From the NCBI RefSeq assembly GCF_014489475.1, contig NZ_CP060820.1:1690001-1754000 (forward strand): 64,000 nucleotides of DNA. Direction: 5' to 3'. Made by a program: the position numbers and the translations under genes. The DNA is from Lysobacter terrestris (GTDB taxonomy: Bacteria; Pseudomonadota; Gammaproteobacteria; Xanthomonadales; Xanthomonadaceae). Under the pieces are notes generated by a model that worked only from the letters and a program-made list of their open reading frames with translations, ran no database searches and was not told the DNA's origin. This document shows positions 54,556 to 63,871 of the stretch, one piece after another (position 1 is the first letter of the stretch; each line of letters begins with the position of its first letter).

Positions 54556-56099
54556 TCGCGGACGTGATCGATGCGGCGCTGGCGCTCGCCGCCCAGCACC
54601 TGTGGCAGGGCGCCGCGCTGTTCGTGGTGGCGCTGGGGCTGATGCGGCTGCGCGCGTTGGGCGCGGAGCTGCGTTCGTGGCTGCTGCTGGCCGTCTTCGC
54701 GCTGGCGGTGCTGGCGCCATTGGCGTCGTTCCTGCCGGGCACGCCTGCGCCGGCGAAGACGCACCTGGCGACGACCGGCCACTACGACGTGATGGCGCGG
54801 GCCGGCGAAGGCGTGGGCCCGAGCGAGCCGTCGTTCGAAGCCGGGCTGTGCCCGGACACGCTGTACCTGGAAGTGCCGCGCTCGCTATCGTCGGTGCTCG
54901 CGCTGGCGTGGCTGCTGGGCGTGCTGGCGCAGCTGGTGCGCCTGTTCGATGGCTGGAACCAGGCACAGCGCCTGCGCCGTTCGGCCCGTCGCGCGCCGGC
55001 ACTCGAGGCCGCACTGGCCGACGTGCTGCCGCGCCACGCGCGCATCGCCACCACCGCCGTCGACGGCCCGATGCTGGTCGGCCTGCTGCGTCCGACCATC
55101 CTGGTGCCGCGCGCGCTGGTCGACACGCTGGAGCCCGCCGCGCTGCGCGACATCGTGCTGCACGAGATCGCGCACATCCGTCGCGGCGACCTGTGGCTGG
55201 CGGCGGCGCTGCGCACGGCGCTGGCAGTGTTCTGGTGGAGCCCGTTCCTGCGCCTGATCCACGCACGCCTGGAACTGGCGCGCGAGATGGCCTGCGATGC
55301 GCGCGCCGCGCAGGGCGGCGGCGCCAACGTCGACTACGCCGGCTCGCTGCTGGCCAGCGTGGAAAAACTGCTGGCGCTGGGCGAACGGCCGCCGTCGCTC
55401 GCGGTCGGCATGTTCGAACACCGCAGCCACCTCGCGCAGCGCATCGACGGCCTGATCGAAGACGACACCGCCGCCACGCCGCAGCGCCGCCGCGCATTGC
55501 TGGCGCTATGCGTGGCGACGCTGGTGGCCTTCGCCGGCATGGCCGTGGCGACCACGCCGCGCCTGGCCATGTCGTCGGCACCCGTTGTCGAACCCACGCC
55601 GCAGGTGCGGGCGCTGCTGGCGGCCGCGCGCAGCGGCGACGTCGCCACCGTGCGCCGCTTGGCCGCGACGGGCGTCGACCTCGATGCGCGTGCGCTCGAC
55701 CAGGGCACGGCGCTGATCCAGGCGGTGCGCGCGCGCGATCGCGGCATGGTCGATGCGCTGCTCGCGCTCGGCGCCGACCCGGACCGCGCCGCGCTCGGCG
55801 AAGGCAATCCGCTGATCGTCGCGTCCGCGCGCGGCGAGCAGGCCCTCGTCGAACGGCTGGTGCAAGCCGGTGCGGACGTGAACCGCGTGGTGACCTACGA
55901 CGAGACGCCGTTGATCAACGCCGCGCGCGAGGGGCACTTGGCCACGGTGCAGTACCTGGTCGCGCACGGCGCCAACGTCAACCTAGGCGTGGTCGCCGAC
56001 GGCTGGATGGGGCGCTGGCGTTCGCCGCTCAACCAGGCCACCGATCCGGCCGTGCGCGACTACCTGGCCCGCCACGGCGCGGTCGCCGGCCGACCCTAG
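54552..56099 (+). CDS. BlaR1-like M56 membrane metalloprotease with C-terminal ankyrin repeats
   Basis: 515 residues. Two N-terminal transmembrane helices, a further helix near 112-130, then the M56 zinc protease HEIAH at 204-208 with Glu245 (REMACDA) as third ligand, a helix at 315-335, and four ankyrin repeats (about 350-510: VRALLAAARSGDVATVRRLAATGVDLDAR, ...ADPDRAALGEGNPLIVASARGE..., ETPLINAAREGHLATVQYLVAHGANVN). In BlaR1 that C-terminus is a penicillin-binding sensor; here it is replaced by ankyrins, which by topology would face the periplasm. Translationally coupled to the repressor. Confidence 0.9.
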   Translation: MIADVIDAALALAAQHLWQGAALFVVALGLMRLRALGAELRSWLLLAVFALAVLAPLASFLPGTPAPAKTHLATTGHYDVMARAGEGVGPSEPSFEAGLCPDTLYLEVPRSLSSVLALAWLLGVLAQLVRLFDGWNQAQRLRRSARRAPALEAALADVLPRHARIATTAVDGPMLVGLLRPTILVPRALVDTLEPAALRDIVLHEIAHIRRGDLWLAAALRTALAVFWWSPFLRLIHARLELAREMACDARAAQGGGANVDYAGSLLASVEKLLALGERPPSLAVGMFEHRSHLAQRIDGLIEDDTAATPQRRRALLALCVATLVAFAGMAVATTPRLAMSSAPVVEPTPQVRALLAAARSGDVATVRRLAATGVDLDARALDQGTALIQAVRARDRGMVDALLALGADPDRAALGEGNPLIVASARGEQALVERLVQAGADVNRVVTYDETPLINAAREGHLATVQYLVAHGANVNLGVVADGWMGRWRSPLNQATDPAVRDYLARHGAVAGRP

Positions 56100-56165
56100 G
56101 TTTCAAACCACTCCTTCCGATCAATCGGCTCTCCCCGCACGGGGAGGGCACAGACGAGTATTGCC

Positions 56166-58394
56166 ATGAACAACCGTTCCGCACTGCGTCGCACGCAACT
56201 CGCCCTCGCGTTGATGTCGCTCGCCGGCAGCGCCCACGCCGCGATCGCCGTCGACGGCAAGCTCGACGAGCCCGAGTGGGCGCAGGCGCGCCGCTACACC
56301 GACTTCAAGACCACCCAGCCCTGGCGCCTGACCGCACCGGAGGCGGGCCTGGGCACGCAGGCGCGGCTGCTATCGACGCCCGAAGGCATCGCCGTGGCGT
56401 TCGTGCTCGAACAGGCGCCGGGCGTGCAACGCATCAAGCCGCGGCTGGAGCGCGACCAGGTCCGCAACGCCGACCGGGTGATCTTCAACATCGATTTCGA
56501 CGGCGACGGACGCACCGCCTACGCCTTCACCGTGTCGCTGTCCGGCTCGGTGCAGGACGGCGTGCTCACCAACGAGAACCAGTTCAGCACCGACTGGGAC
56601 ACCGACTGGAGTTCCGCCGTCAGCGAGAGCGAGGCCGGCTGGCAGGTCGAGATGCTGATCCCGTGGTCGGTCGCGCCGATGCGCGGCGCCGACACCGCCA
56701 ACCGCAACGTCGCGGTGTACTTCGGCCGCGTGGTCGGCAGCACCGGCGAACGCCAGGCGTTTCCCGCGGTGGCGCAGGATCGCGGCGGCCGCTTCGTCTC
56801 CGACTTCGACGCGCTCGAGATCCCGCAGTACCGCAGCGCGCTGTTGCACGTCTGGCCCTACGCCACCGCGCTGCACGACTTCATCGACGATCGCACCCGC
56901 TACAAGGCCGGCGTCGACGTGTTCTGGAAGCCGTCGCCGAACTTCCAGCTCAGCGGCACGATCAATCCCGACTTCGGTCAGATCGAAGCCGACGACCTGG
57001 TCATCAACTTCGACGCGGTGGAGACCTTCTTCAGCGACAAGCGGCCGTTCTTCACCGAGAACCAGGGCATCTTCGACCTGCGCACACCCGATTCGGGGCG
57101 CCTGATCCACACCCGCCGCATCGGCGCGGGCAACGACATCAACGCCGCGCTCAAGCTCAACGGCGGGCTCGGCACGCTCGGCTACGGCCTGCTCGCCGCC
57201 AGCGAGGACGGCGACGACGGCCGCGACTTCTACGCCGCGCGCCTGCAGCTGCCGCTGGGCGAGGCCTTGAACATCGGCTGGCTCGGCACCGACACCGAAC
57301 GCGCCGCCATCGATCGCCGCGCGCAGGTGCAGGCGGTGGACCTGCGCTGGAAGCCGTCCAACACGCTGATCGTCAGCGCGCAGGCGCTGGCCAGTGCCAT
57401 CGGCCAGCAGGGCGTCGACACCCGCGACAGCGGCGGCTGGGTGCGCACGTTCTGGACGCCGACGGACCGCTGGAGTTTCGAGGTGGAGGCCACCCATTTC
57501 GGCGCGCAGCTCAACTTCAACGACCTCGGCTACCAGCGCCGGCCCAGCCTCAACGAACTGGAAGTCACCGCCGACTTCAACCAGCGCATCGCCGCCGAAC
57601 AGTCGCGCCTGCGCAACATCCGCTGGGTCGCCGAAGTGCAGGCGCGCAGCAACGACAGCGGCGACCGCCTGCCGACCTGGTTGCTGCTGACCAACCTCTA
57701 CAACTTCCGCAGCGGCAACCAGCTGACGCTGTTCGCCGCCCCGCGCAGCGCCGGCTGGGACGACCGCATCTCGCGCGGCAATGGCCTGTACCGCGTCTCG
57801 GGCCGCTACGACGCCGAGGCCGAATTCACCAGCGCGCGTTACGGCGACTGGACCTTCGCGGCGGGCCTCGGCCTCGCCCCGGTAGGCTTGTCGGCGACGC
57901 CGTCGCGCACGCTCTCGCTTAGCGCCAGCTGGTATCCGAGCGAGACCTTCAACGCCGAATTCGAGCTGGCGCCGGAGTGGAGCGACGACTGGCTGATCTG
58001 GCACGAAGGCCGCGACTTCGGCCGCTACGCGCGCCGCCTCGATTACGCCGGCGTCAACCTCGGCTGGTTTCCCGCGGCGAAACACGAGCTGCGGCTGAAG
58101 TCGCAATGGCTGGCGATCCGCGCGCGCGACGGCCGCGCCTATCGGCTGCAACCCGCGGGCGACATGCAGGCAACGGGCGCGGCGCTGCCCAACTTCGACA
58201 TCAACGAGCTGGGCCTGCAGCTGCGCTACCGCTACCTGCTCGGGCCGCAGTCCGACCTGTTCCTGGCGTACTCGCGCGGCGGTGCCGGCGAGCACGAGCG
58301 CGAAGGCGGCATCGGCACCGACGAGCTGCTGGAAGAGGCGCTGCGCCTGCGCGATTCCGACCAGTTCCTGGCCAAGGTGCGGTATCGGTTCTAA
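56166..58394 (+). CDS. Outer membrane protein with CBM9-like N-domain and DUF5916 barrel
   Basis: 742 residues. Signal peptide (cut near AHAA), then a carbohydrate-binding family 9-like beta sandwich (IAVDGKLDEPEWAQARRYTDF, VIFNIDFDGDGRTAYAFTVS), and a DUF5916 region: LSGTINPDFGQIEADDLVINFD and RPFFTENQGIFDL are its hallmarks, followed by many amphipathic strands ending VRYRF with a C-terminal Phe as in barrels. Probably an outer-membrane barrel protein of unknown function. 66 bp after blaR1, possibly part of that operon. Confidence 0.88.
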   Translation: MNNRSALRRTQLALALMSLAGSAHAAIAVDGKLDEPEWAQARRYTDFKTTQPWRLTAPEAGLGTQARLLSTPEGIAVAFVLEQAPGVQRIKPRLERDQVRNADRVIFNIDFDGDGRTAYAFTVSLSGSVQDGVLTNENQFSTDWDTDWSSAVSESEAGWQVEMLIPWSVAPMRGADTANRNVAVYFGRVVGSTGERQAFPAVAQDRGGRFVSDFDALEIPQYRSALLHVWPYATALHDFIDDRTRYKAGVDVFWKPSPNFQLSGTINPDFGQIEADDLVINFDAVETFFSDKRPFFTENQGIFDLRTPDSGRLIHTRRIGAGNDINAALKLNGGLGTLGYGLLAASEDGDDGRDFYAARLQLPLGEALNIGWLGTDTERAAIDRRAQVQAVDLRWKPSNTLIVSAQALASAIGQQGVDTRDSGGWVRTFWTPTDRWSFEVEATHFGAQLNFNDLGYQRRPSLNELEVTADFNQRIAAEQSRLRNIRWVAEVQARSNDSGDRLPTWLLLTNLYNFRSGNQLTLFAAPRSAGWDDRISRGNGLYRVSGRYDAEAEFTSARYGDWTFAAGLGLAPVGLSATPSRTLSLSASWYPSETFNAEFELAPEWSDDWLIWHEGRDFGRYARRLDYAGVNLGWFPAAKHELRLKSQWLAIRARDGRAYRLQPAGDMQATGAALPNFDINELGLQLRYRYLLGPQSDLFLAYSRGGAGEHEREGGIGTDELLEEALRLRDSDQFLAKVRYRF

Positions 58395-58423
58395 GGCGCG
58401 TGCAATCCCGTTGGGCCAAAAAA

Positions 58424-58450
58424 GGAAGGCCCCGCCTGGTGCGGGGCCTT
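58424..58450 (-). terminator. Intrinsic terminator of the alpha/beta hydrolase gene
   Basis: AAGGCCCCGC (58426-58435) / GCGGGGCCTT (58441-58450); on the minus strand followed by CCTTTTTTT. It also lies past the converging DUF5916 gene. Confidence 0.85.
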
Positions 58451-58471
58451 CGCCATCCGATCGATCGCTGA

Positions 58472-59242
58472 TTACTTCTTGCCCTGCGCCGCCTGCACGA
58501 TGAGCTTGGCGACCGCTTCCGGCTTCGAGACATAGATCGCGTGGCTGCCGGGCACCTCGACCACCGTCGCGCCCGCGCGCTTGGCCATCATCTGCTGCGC
58601 CGGCGGCGGGATCATGTGGTCTTCGGTCGCGACCAGGTACCAGCTCTGCTTCGACTTCCATGCCGGCACGGTCACCGCACCGGCGAGGGCGGCCACGCCC
58701 CACGGTACCTGCGAGTCGGCCATGAAGGCCGCTTCGTCGGCGGCGACGTCGCCGGCGAACGAGGCCGCGAACTTCGCCCGATCCAGGAACAGGAACCCAT
58801 CCTGCGGCGGCAGGATCGGCGGCTGCGGCGCGCCCGGCTGCGGATTGGCGATCAGCGACTGCACCGACTCGCCCTGGTCGGGCGCGAAGGCGGCGATGTA
58901 GACCAGGCGCTGTACCTTGGGATCGGTGCCGACTTCGGAAATCACCACGCCGCCGTAGGAATGGCCCACCAGCACGACCGGGCCGTCCTGCTGCGCGATG
59001 GCGCGCTGGGTGACCGCGACGTCATCGGCGAGCGAGGTGGTCGGGTTCTGCACGACGGTGACGTTGTAGCCGTCCTTCTTGAGGATGTCGTAGACCTTGG
59101 CCCAGCCGGAGCCGTCCACGAATCCGCCGTGTACCAGCACGACATTCCTGATCGGTTCCGGGGCCTTGGCGGGTGCGGCGTTCGCGGGGGAGGCAAGGGC
59201 CATGGCAGCAGCAGCGGCGAGGCCGAGGGTCTTGATGTTCAC
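58472..59242 (-). CDS. Secreted alpha/beta hydrolase
   Basis: 256 residues. Signal peptide (cut near ANAA), VLVHGGFVDGSGW (oxyanion loop), nucleophile motif GHSYGG with catalytic Ser, Asp in TEDHMIP and His in GSHAIYVSKPEAV. It is of the AB_hydrolase_6 type (esterase/EstC-like; related to the salicylate-binding hydrolase group). The substrate cannot be told. Start GTG at 59242 is preceded by GGAGAAG at 5-6 bases; the frame-open TTG at 59257 overlaps that site and was rejected. Confidence 0.85.
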   Translation of the reverse strand: MNIKTLGLAAAAAMALASPANAAPAKAPEPIRNVVLVHGGFVDGSGWAKVYDILKKDGYNVTVVQNPTTSLADDVAVTQRAIAQQDGPVVLVGHSYGGVVISEVGTDPKVQRLVYIAAFAPDQGESVQSLIANPQPGAPQPPILPPQDGFLFLDRAKFAASFAGDVAADEAAFMADSQVPWGVAALAGAVTVPAWKSKQSWYLVATEDHMIPPPAQQMMAKRAGATVVEVPGSHAIYVSKPEAVAKLIVQAAQGKK

Positions 59243-59435
59243 GGGGGTCTTCTCCAAAGGGTTGGGTGCGGGGCGAGGCGGGGGAGCTACATCGCTTGGG
59301 GAGAGCGGTCATCGCGATCACCCTCGGGGCACAGGTTGCGCCCGGCACCCTGTGCGCACCATCGGTTGAATGACCGAGCTCGGGAGGGGAAGGGGCGGCG
59401 CTAGACTTCCTGCCCCGCTGGCAAGGTACTCCGAC

Positions 59436-60896
59436 GTGGACGTCTCCGCCGTTCCCCTGCTGGACGTGGTCCGCGCGCTCGCATTCGTGGGCGACCTGGC
59501 CATGGGGCAGCCCATCGACCACTCGCCGCGCGCGGCGTGGCTGGCCGGGCAACTGGCCCGGGCCGTTGGCAATGACGATGCCGGTCATCGCGAAGCCAGC
59601 GCCGTCGCCCTGTTGCGCTGGTCGGGCTGCACCGCGAACGCGCCCGAATTCGCCCAGTTGTTCGGCGACGACGTGGCCGGGCGCAAGGCGTTGCTCGCCA
59701 TCCAGTCGTCCGGCAGCGGATTCCGCTCCGGCACGCAGCACAAGGGCTCGGCCTTCCGCGCGCTGTCGCGCATCCATTGCGAGGTGGCGGGCGACATCGC
59801 CGCGCAATTGGGTCTGGACGAATCGACGCAGTTCGCATTGCGCCACCTGTTCGAGAGCCACGACGGCAGCGGCGCGCCCGATGGTCTGCGTGGCGAGCAG
59901 GTGCCTGCCGCGGTGTACATGGCGGCGCTGGCCGGCGACCTCGAGATCTTCCATCGCCTGTACGGACTCGAGCAGGCATGCAAGCTCATCGGCCAGCGCG
60001 CGGACACCCTGTATCCGCGCGCGCTCGCCAATGCGGTGGTCGCGAATGCGGCGCACTGGCTGGCGGCGCTGGCGGAAGACCCGACGCTGTCCGGCCCGTG
60101 TGCGCTCGACGCCGCCTTCACCGAGCGCACGACGTCACTGGAAATCCTGGCCCACGTCATCGACCTGAAGCTGCCGTGGATGACGGGCTATTCGCGCACG
60201 GTGGCGCAACTGGCCAGCCATGCCGCGGTGCAACTCGGGTTGGGTGCGCACAGCCAGCAGGCGCTGCATCGCGCCGCACTCATCCATGGCATGGGACGTG
60301 CGACGGTCCCCAACCTGATCTGGGAAACCGCGGGCAAGCTGCCGCCATCGGCCTGGGAGCGCGTGCGGCTGGTGCCCTACTGGACGGGCCGTGCGGCGCG
60401 GCAGATCGGCTCGCTCGCGGACGCGGCGGAAATCGCCTCGTATGCCTATGAACGCCCCGACGGCTCCGGGTACTTCCGCGAGGCGAAGGCCGGCGGCATT
60501 CCCATCGAGGGCCGCATCCTGGCGGCCGCCGCGGCGCTCGCGGCCCTGCGCGTCGCGCGGCCGTGGCGTGAAGCGTTCGCGGAAGATGCCGCAGGCGCGC
60601 TGCTGATGGCCGAAGCCACCGCGGGGCGTCATGACGCCGAGGTCGTGCGCGCGCTGTTGCAGAAGTCGCGAAACACGGCCAGGGCGCCTGCCGTACCGCC
60701 GGGTGGTTTGCTTACGGAGCGCGAGCGCGACGTGCTGCGCTGGATCAGCCTGGGTGCGAGCAACAAGACCGCAGCGCAGAAGCTGTCGATCAGCCCCAGC
60801 ACCGTGCGCACGCACGTCGAGAGCGTGTTCCGCAAGCTGGAGTGCTCCACGCGTGCGGCAGCCACGTTGAAGGCGACGCAGTTGGGTTTGTTGTAG
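59436..60896 (+). CDS. Degenerate HD-GYP domain regulator with LuxR HTH
   Basis: 486 residues (508 if the ATG at 59370 is used). The protein has N-terminal HD-like helices (LESHDGSGAPDGLRG) and a second HD-GYP half (HRAALIHGMGRATVPN; ERPDGSGYFREAKAGGIPIEGRILA), followed by a LuxR DNA-binding domain (LTERERDVLRWISLGASNKTAAQKLSISPSTVRTHVESVF). The HD of HDIGK is replaced by HG, so phosphodiesterase activity is doubtful and it may bind a ligand instead. GTG at 59436 has AAGG 9 bases upstream; the start is uncertain. It is monocistronic and divergent from the hydrolase gene. Confidence 0.8.
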   Translation: MDVSAVPLLDVVRALAFVGDLAMGQPIDHSPRAAWLAGQLARAVGNDDAGHREASAVALLRWSGCTANAPEFAQLFGDDVAGRKALLAIQSSGSGFRSGTQHKGSAFRALSRIHCEVAGDIAAQLGLDESTQFALRHLFESHDGSGAPDGLRGEQVPAAVYMAALAGDLEIFHRLYGLEQACKLIGQRADTLYPRALANAVVANAAHWLAALAEDPTLSGPCALDAAFTERTTSLEILAHVIDLKLPWMTGYSRTVAQLASHAAVQLGLGAHSQQALHRAALIHGMGRATVPNLIWETAGKLPPSAWERVRLVPYWTGRAARQIGSLADAAEIASYAYERPDGSGYFREAKAGGIPIEGRILAAAAALAALRVARPWREAFAEDAAGALLMAEATAGRHDAEVVRALLQKSRNTARAPAVPPGGLLTERERDVLRWISLGASNKTAAQKLSISPSTVRTHVESVFRKLECSTRAAATLKATQLGLL

Positions 60897-61102
60897 GTGG
60901 CTCACCGGCTCGCGGCCGAACACGCCATGCGTTGGTGGTGGAAGTCGACCCGTAGCGGCCACGCGCGCGGATAAATTGCGTCGGGGTCAAGGCCGGACGC
61001 TTGGCCAGTTTTTCGCTTGATCCGCATGGATCCGGTCGACTTCAATGGCCTGGCGTCTGCTCGAATCGCATGCGCCGCGGTGCAGCCCGGTATGCTTGCA
61101 CC

Positions 61103-61876
61103 ATGACACCACGCATCGTCAGCGCCGCCCGCTACGTCACGCCTTTGCGCGAAGGTGGCTCGATGCCGGCCGTGATCGAAGCCGATGATGATGGCCTGTA
61201 CGTGCTCAAGTTTCGCGGTGCCGGACAAGGCCCCAAGGCGCTGGTGGCTGAATGGATCGCTGGGAGCCTGGCGCGCGCGTGCGGGTTGCCGGTGCCGGAG
61301 ATCGTCTTCGTCGAACTCGATCCCGACCTCGCCCGTACCGAGCCCGATCCCGAGATCCAGGACCTGATCCGTGCCAGCGCCGGCCTCAACCTTGCCTTGG
61401 ACTACCTGCCCGGCGCGATCAATTTCGACCCGGTCGCCGAGCATCCCGAGGCCGAGTTGGCCTCGCAGATCGTATGGTTCGACGCCTATGTCAGCAACGT
61501 CGATCGCAGCGCCCGCAATCCCAACCTGATGATGTGGCACAACCGCTTGTACCTGATCGACCACGGCGCGGCGCTGTACTTCCATCACGGCTGGAACGGC
61601 CGGGATGCCGATCCAGGCAAGCCGTTCCCGCTGATCCGCGAGCACGTGCTGCTGCCGTGGGCCGACCGCATCGCACAGGTCGATGCGACGATGACCGCGC
61701 GGCTTACATCCGACGTTATCGCCGCAATCCTGGCCGCCGTGCCGGATGCATGGCTGCAAGGCGCGGACGCCTTCGCCGATGCCGATACGCAACGCGTGGC
61801 GTATGCGGATTATCTGGTTCGGCGTTTGGCCAGACCGCGGCACTTCGTGCAGGGGGCGATCGATGCACATGCATGA
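61103..61876 (+). CDS. HipA-family kinase-like protein
   Basis: 257 residues, shorter than HipA (440). The N-terminal lobe contains GLYVLKFRGAGQGPKALVAEWIAG (Lys for ATP), and the catalytic lobe shows FDAYVSNVDRSARNPNLM followed by LYLIDHGAAL, which are the HipA-like catalytic and DFG-like loops. It likely phosphorylates something, but the target is unknown. It overlaps the DUF3037 gene by 14 bp; the pair is recurrent in bacteria. Confidence 0.82.
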   Translation: MTPRIVSAARYVTPLREGGSMPAVIEADDDGLYVLKFRGAGQGPKALVAEWIAGSLARACGLPVPEIVFVELDPDLARTEPDPEIQDLIRASAGLNLALDYLPGAINFDPVAEHPEAELASQIVWFDAYVSNVDRSARNPNLMMWHNRLYLIDHGAALYFHHGWNGRDADPGKPFPLIREHVLLPWADRIAQVDATMTARLTSDVIAAILAAVPDAWLQGADAFADADTQRVAYADYLVRRLARPRHFVQGAIDAHA

Positions 61877-62258
61877 CAGCTACGATTATGCGGTGATTCG
61901 CGTAGTGCCGCGCGTGGAGCGCGAGGAATTCGTCAACGTCGGCATCCTGTTGTCTTGCCAGTCGGCACGCTATCTGGAAGCGCGCATCGAGATCGACGGA
62001 GCGCGCGTGCATGCGCTCGATCCAGACATCGACCTCGTCGCCGTGCGCCGCCACCTCGACAGCTTTCCCGCCATCTGCCGCGGCGGCCCCGGCAGCGGTC
62101 CGATTGGTGAGTTGCCGCTGCGCGCGCGCTTCCATTGGCTGACCGCCAAGCGCAGCGCCATCATCCAGACCTCGCCGGTACATACCGGCCGTTGCGTAGA
62201 CATGGCCGCGACGATGGAGCACCTGCTGGACCGCATGGTGCGTGTGCGTCGCGCATAG
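61863..62258 (+). CDS. DUF3037 family protein
   Basis: 131 residues: YDYAVIRVVPRVEREEFVNVGILLSCQSARYLEARIEID is the DUF3037 signature. Function unknown; the family occurs next to HipA-like kinases. The overlap with the kinase gene shows co-translation. ATG at 61863 or 61869 both possible. A close relative of antitoxin or co-factor roles has not been shown. Confidence 0.85.
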   Translation: MHMHDSYDYAVIRVVPRVEREEFVNVGILLSCQSARYLEARIEIDGARVHALDPDIDLVAVRRHLDSFPAICRGGPGSGPIGELPLRARFHWLTAKRSAIIQTSPVHTGRCVDMAATMEHLLDRMVRVRRA

Positions 62259-62339
62259 CGATGCTGTTGACTGTGGCGACGCCTCTGGCCTTGTGAGACT
62301 GCTGTGGGTCGGCCATCCGAGGTGTTGCGTCGACCTGGG

Positions 62340-62888
62340 TCAGGGAGCATCAGCGGGAGAGCTGCCGTCGGTCGTCGGCGCCGCTGCGGGTGTCGCCAAC
62401 ATGCCCAGTTGCTTCATCAATCCAAGCGAATCGGCGCAGGTCCATTCTTCAGCGATTCGGCCATCAGCCATGCGGAACAGCGTCGTGCCCGTGATCTGCA
62501 CTGCGCGACCGGTGGCCGGAATGCCATTGCCGGTGCCGGTGTTGGTCCCGCGCGCCGTCCAGCGCACCGCCACCAGGTCCCGCTCGGCAGCCTGCTTGTC
62601 GACCGTGACCTTCAGATCCGGAAACGCCTCGCGCCATCCCCTGGCTTCGGCCATGCCATCGGCATGGGTGAAGGTCGTCTTGCCGCCGTGGCCAACGAAG
62701 TCCGCACTGTAAGGCACCTCGAATCGGCCCTGGCTGAGACCTTCTTCGTACACCCTGCGGGTAATCGACTTGTTGAGTTCCGGCGACTCAGCGCGAACAC
62801 CGTCGGACCCAGTGGCCCCGCACGGCACAACGCAGATGAGACCGACGATCGTTGTCACTGCGGACAGCAGGATGTTGCTCGTTTTCAT
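62340..62888 (-). CDS. Secreted SnoaL-like ester cyclase family protein
   Basis: 182 residues with a signal peptide (hydrophobic ILLSAVTTIVGLICVV), then a SnoaL-like cone fold: ADFVGHGGKTTFTHADGMAEARGWREAFPDLKVTVDKQAAERDLVAVRWTARGT and GTTLFRMADGRIAEEWTCADSLGLMKQLGML. The family covers polyketide cyclases and many proteins of unknown role. GGAG is 7 bases before the ATG at 62888. Possible lipobox (VVPC) is weak. The C-terminus is Pro/Ala-rich. Confidence 0.8.
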   Translation of the reverse strand: MKTSNILLSAVTTIVGLICVVPCGATGSDGVRAESPELNKSITRRVYEEGLSQGRFEVPYSADFVGHGGKTTFTHADGMAEARGWREAFPDLKVTVDKQAAERDLVAVRWTARGTNTGTGNGIPATGRAVQITGTTLFRMADGRIAEEWTCADSLGLMKQLGMLATPAAAPTTDGSSPADAP

Positions 62889-63109
62889 GGTCAGCTCCGA
62901 AACGCGGAAGTGCGTGTTGCGGATCATGGGCTGTCGTGCGGCCGCTCGCGCCCCCTTGGTGCCAGGCGGAGGCGGTGGTGGGAGGAGTGGAGGCTGCGCA
63001 GGGACGGGGACGTCGGCGCAAACGCATGCCGTCTGCCGGCATGGGGCCCATCGAAGTTCCCGGGGGCGCTGGACTTCGCAATGGAGAGCGATTCCTGCCG
63101 ATAACAGCG

Positions 63110-63871
63110 TCAGCCCAGCAACACGTCGAGCGCCGCCCGATAGCGGCGGCTGCCGTTCACCTGCGCGCCATTCTTCAGCAGAACGACGAAGTCGCCGTTG
63201 AACAGTGGCTGCACTTCGCGAATCTGGGCAATGCTGACGATGGCCGCCCGCGATACCCGGATGAAGCGTTGTGGGTCCAGGCGGGACTCGAGGCTGGCCA
63301 TCGTCTCGCGCAGCAGGTGCTGTTTCGTTCCGGTGTGGATCTCGACGTAATTTCCTGCGGCGACGATGCGATCGACCTCATCGATGTCGAGCAATCGAAC
63401 GCGACCCTCGGAACGGATTGCGAGTCGCAGGGGGTAACGCGGCAGTTCGCCTCGATCGATCGACTTCAGAGCCTCGGAAACGCGGCGGACGAAGCCGTCA
63501 TCGGGCTGGGCCAGGTGGGAGCGAGCGCGCTGCAGGGCACGGCGAAAGCGTTCCGGATCGATCGGCTTCAGCACGTAGTCGAGTGCCTGCGCATCGAATG
63601 CCCGCACGGCGTGTTGATCGAATGCGGTCACGAATACGACCGCCGGCATGCGCTTGCCCCCGATGGCTTCAATGACGGTGAACCCATCACGTTCGGGCAT
63701 CTGCACATCGAGGAAGACGAGGTCGGGCGAAAGCGCGCTGATTGCCGAGATCGCCGCTTCGCCGTCACCGCACTCCGCGACGACTTCGATGTCCGGTTCC
63801 TGCCGCAGCAGCCGCAATATCCCGCGGCGGGCGACCGGCTCATCATCAACGATCAGTGCGCGGATGGTCAT
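63110..63871 (-). CDS. LytTR-family response regulator
   Basis: 253 residues. Receiver with VDDE at 8-11 and phospho-Asp55 (LVFLDVQMPERDG), KPID; then a LytTR DNA-binding domain (about 150-253: IVAAGNYVEIHTGTKQHLLRETMASLESRL, RVSRAAIVSIAQIREVQPLFNGDFVVLLKNGAQVNGSRRYR). It is the partner of the sensor kinase that continues past the window; ATGA overlap shows co-translation. LytTR regulators often control envelope or virulence genes; the target is unknown. Confidence 0.92.
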   Translation of the reverse strand: MTIRALIVDDEPVARRGILRLLRQEPDIEVVAECGDGEAAISAISALSPDLVFLDVQMPERDGFTVIEAIGGKRMPAVVFVTAFDQHAVRAFDAQALDYVLKPIDPERFRRALQRARSHLAQPDDGFVRRVSEALKSIDRGELPRYPLRLAIRSEGRVRLLDIDEVDRIVAAGNYVEIHTGTKQHLLRETMASLESRLDPQRFIRVSRAAIVSIAQIREVQPLFNGDFVVLLKNGAQVNGSRRYRAALDVLLG

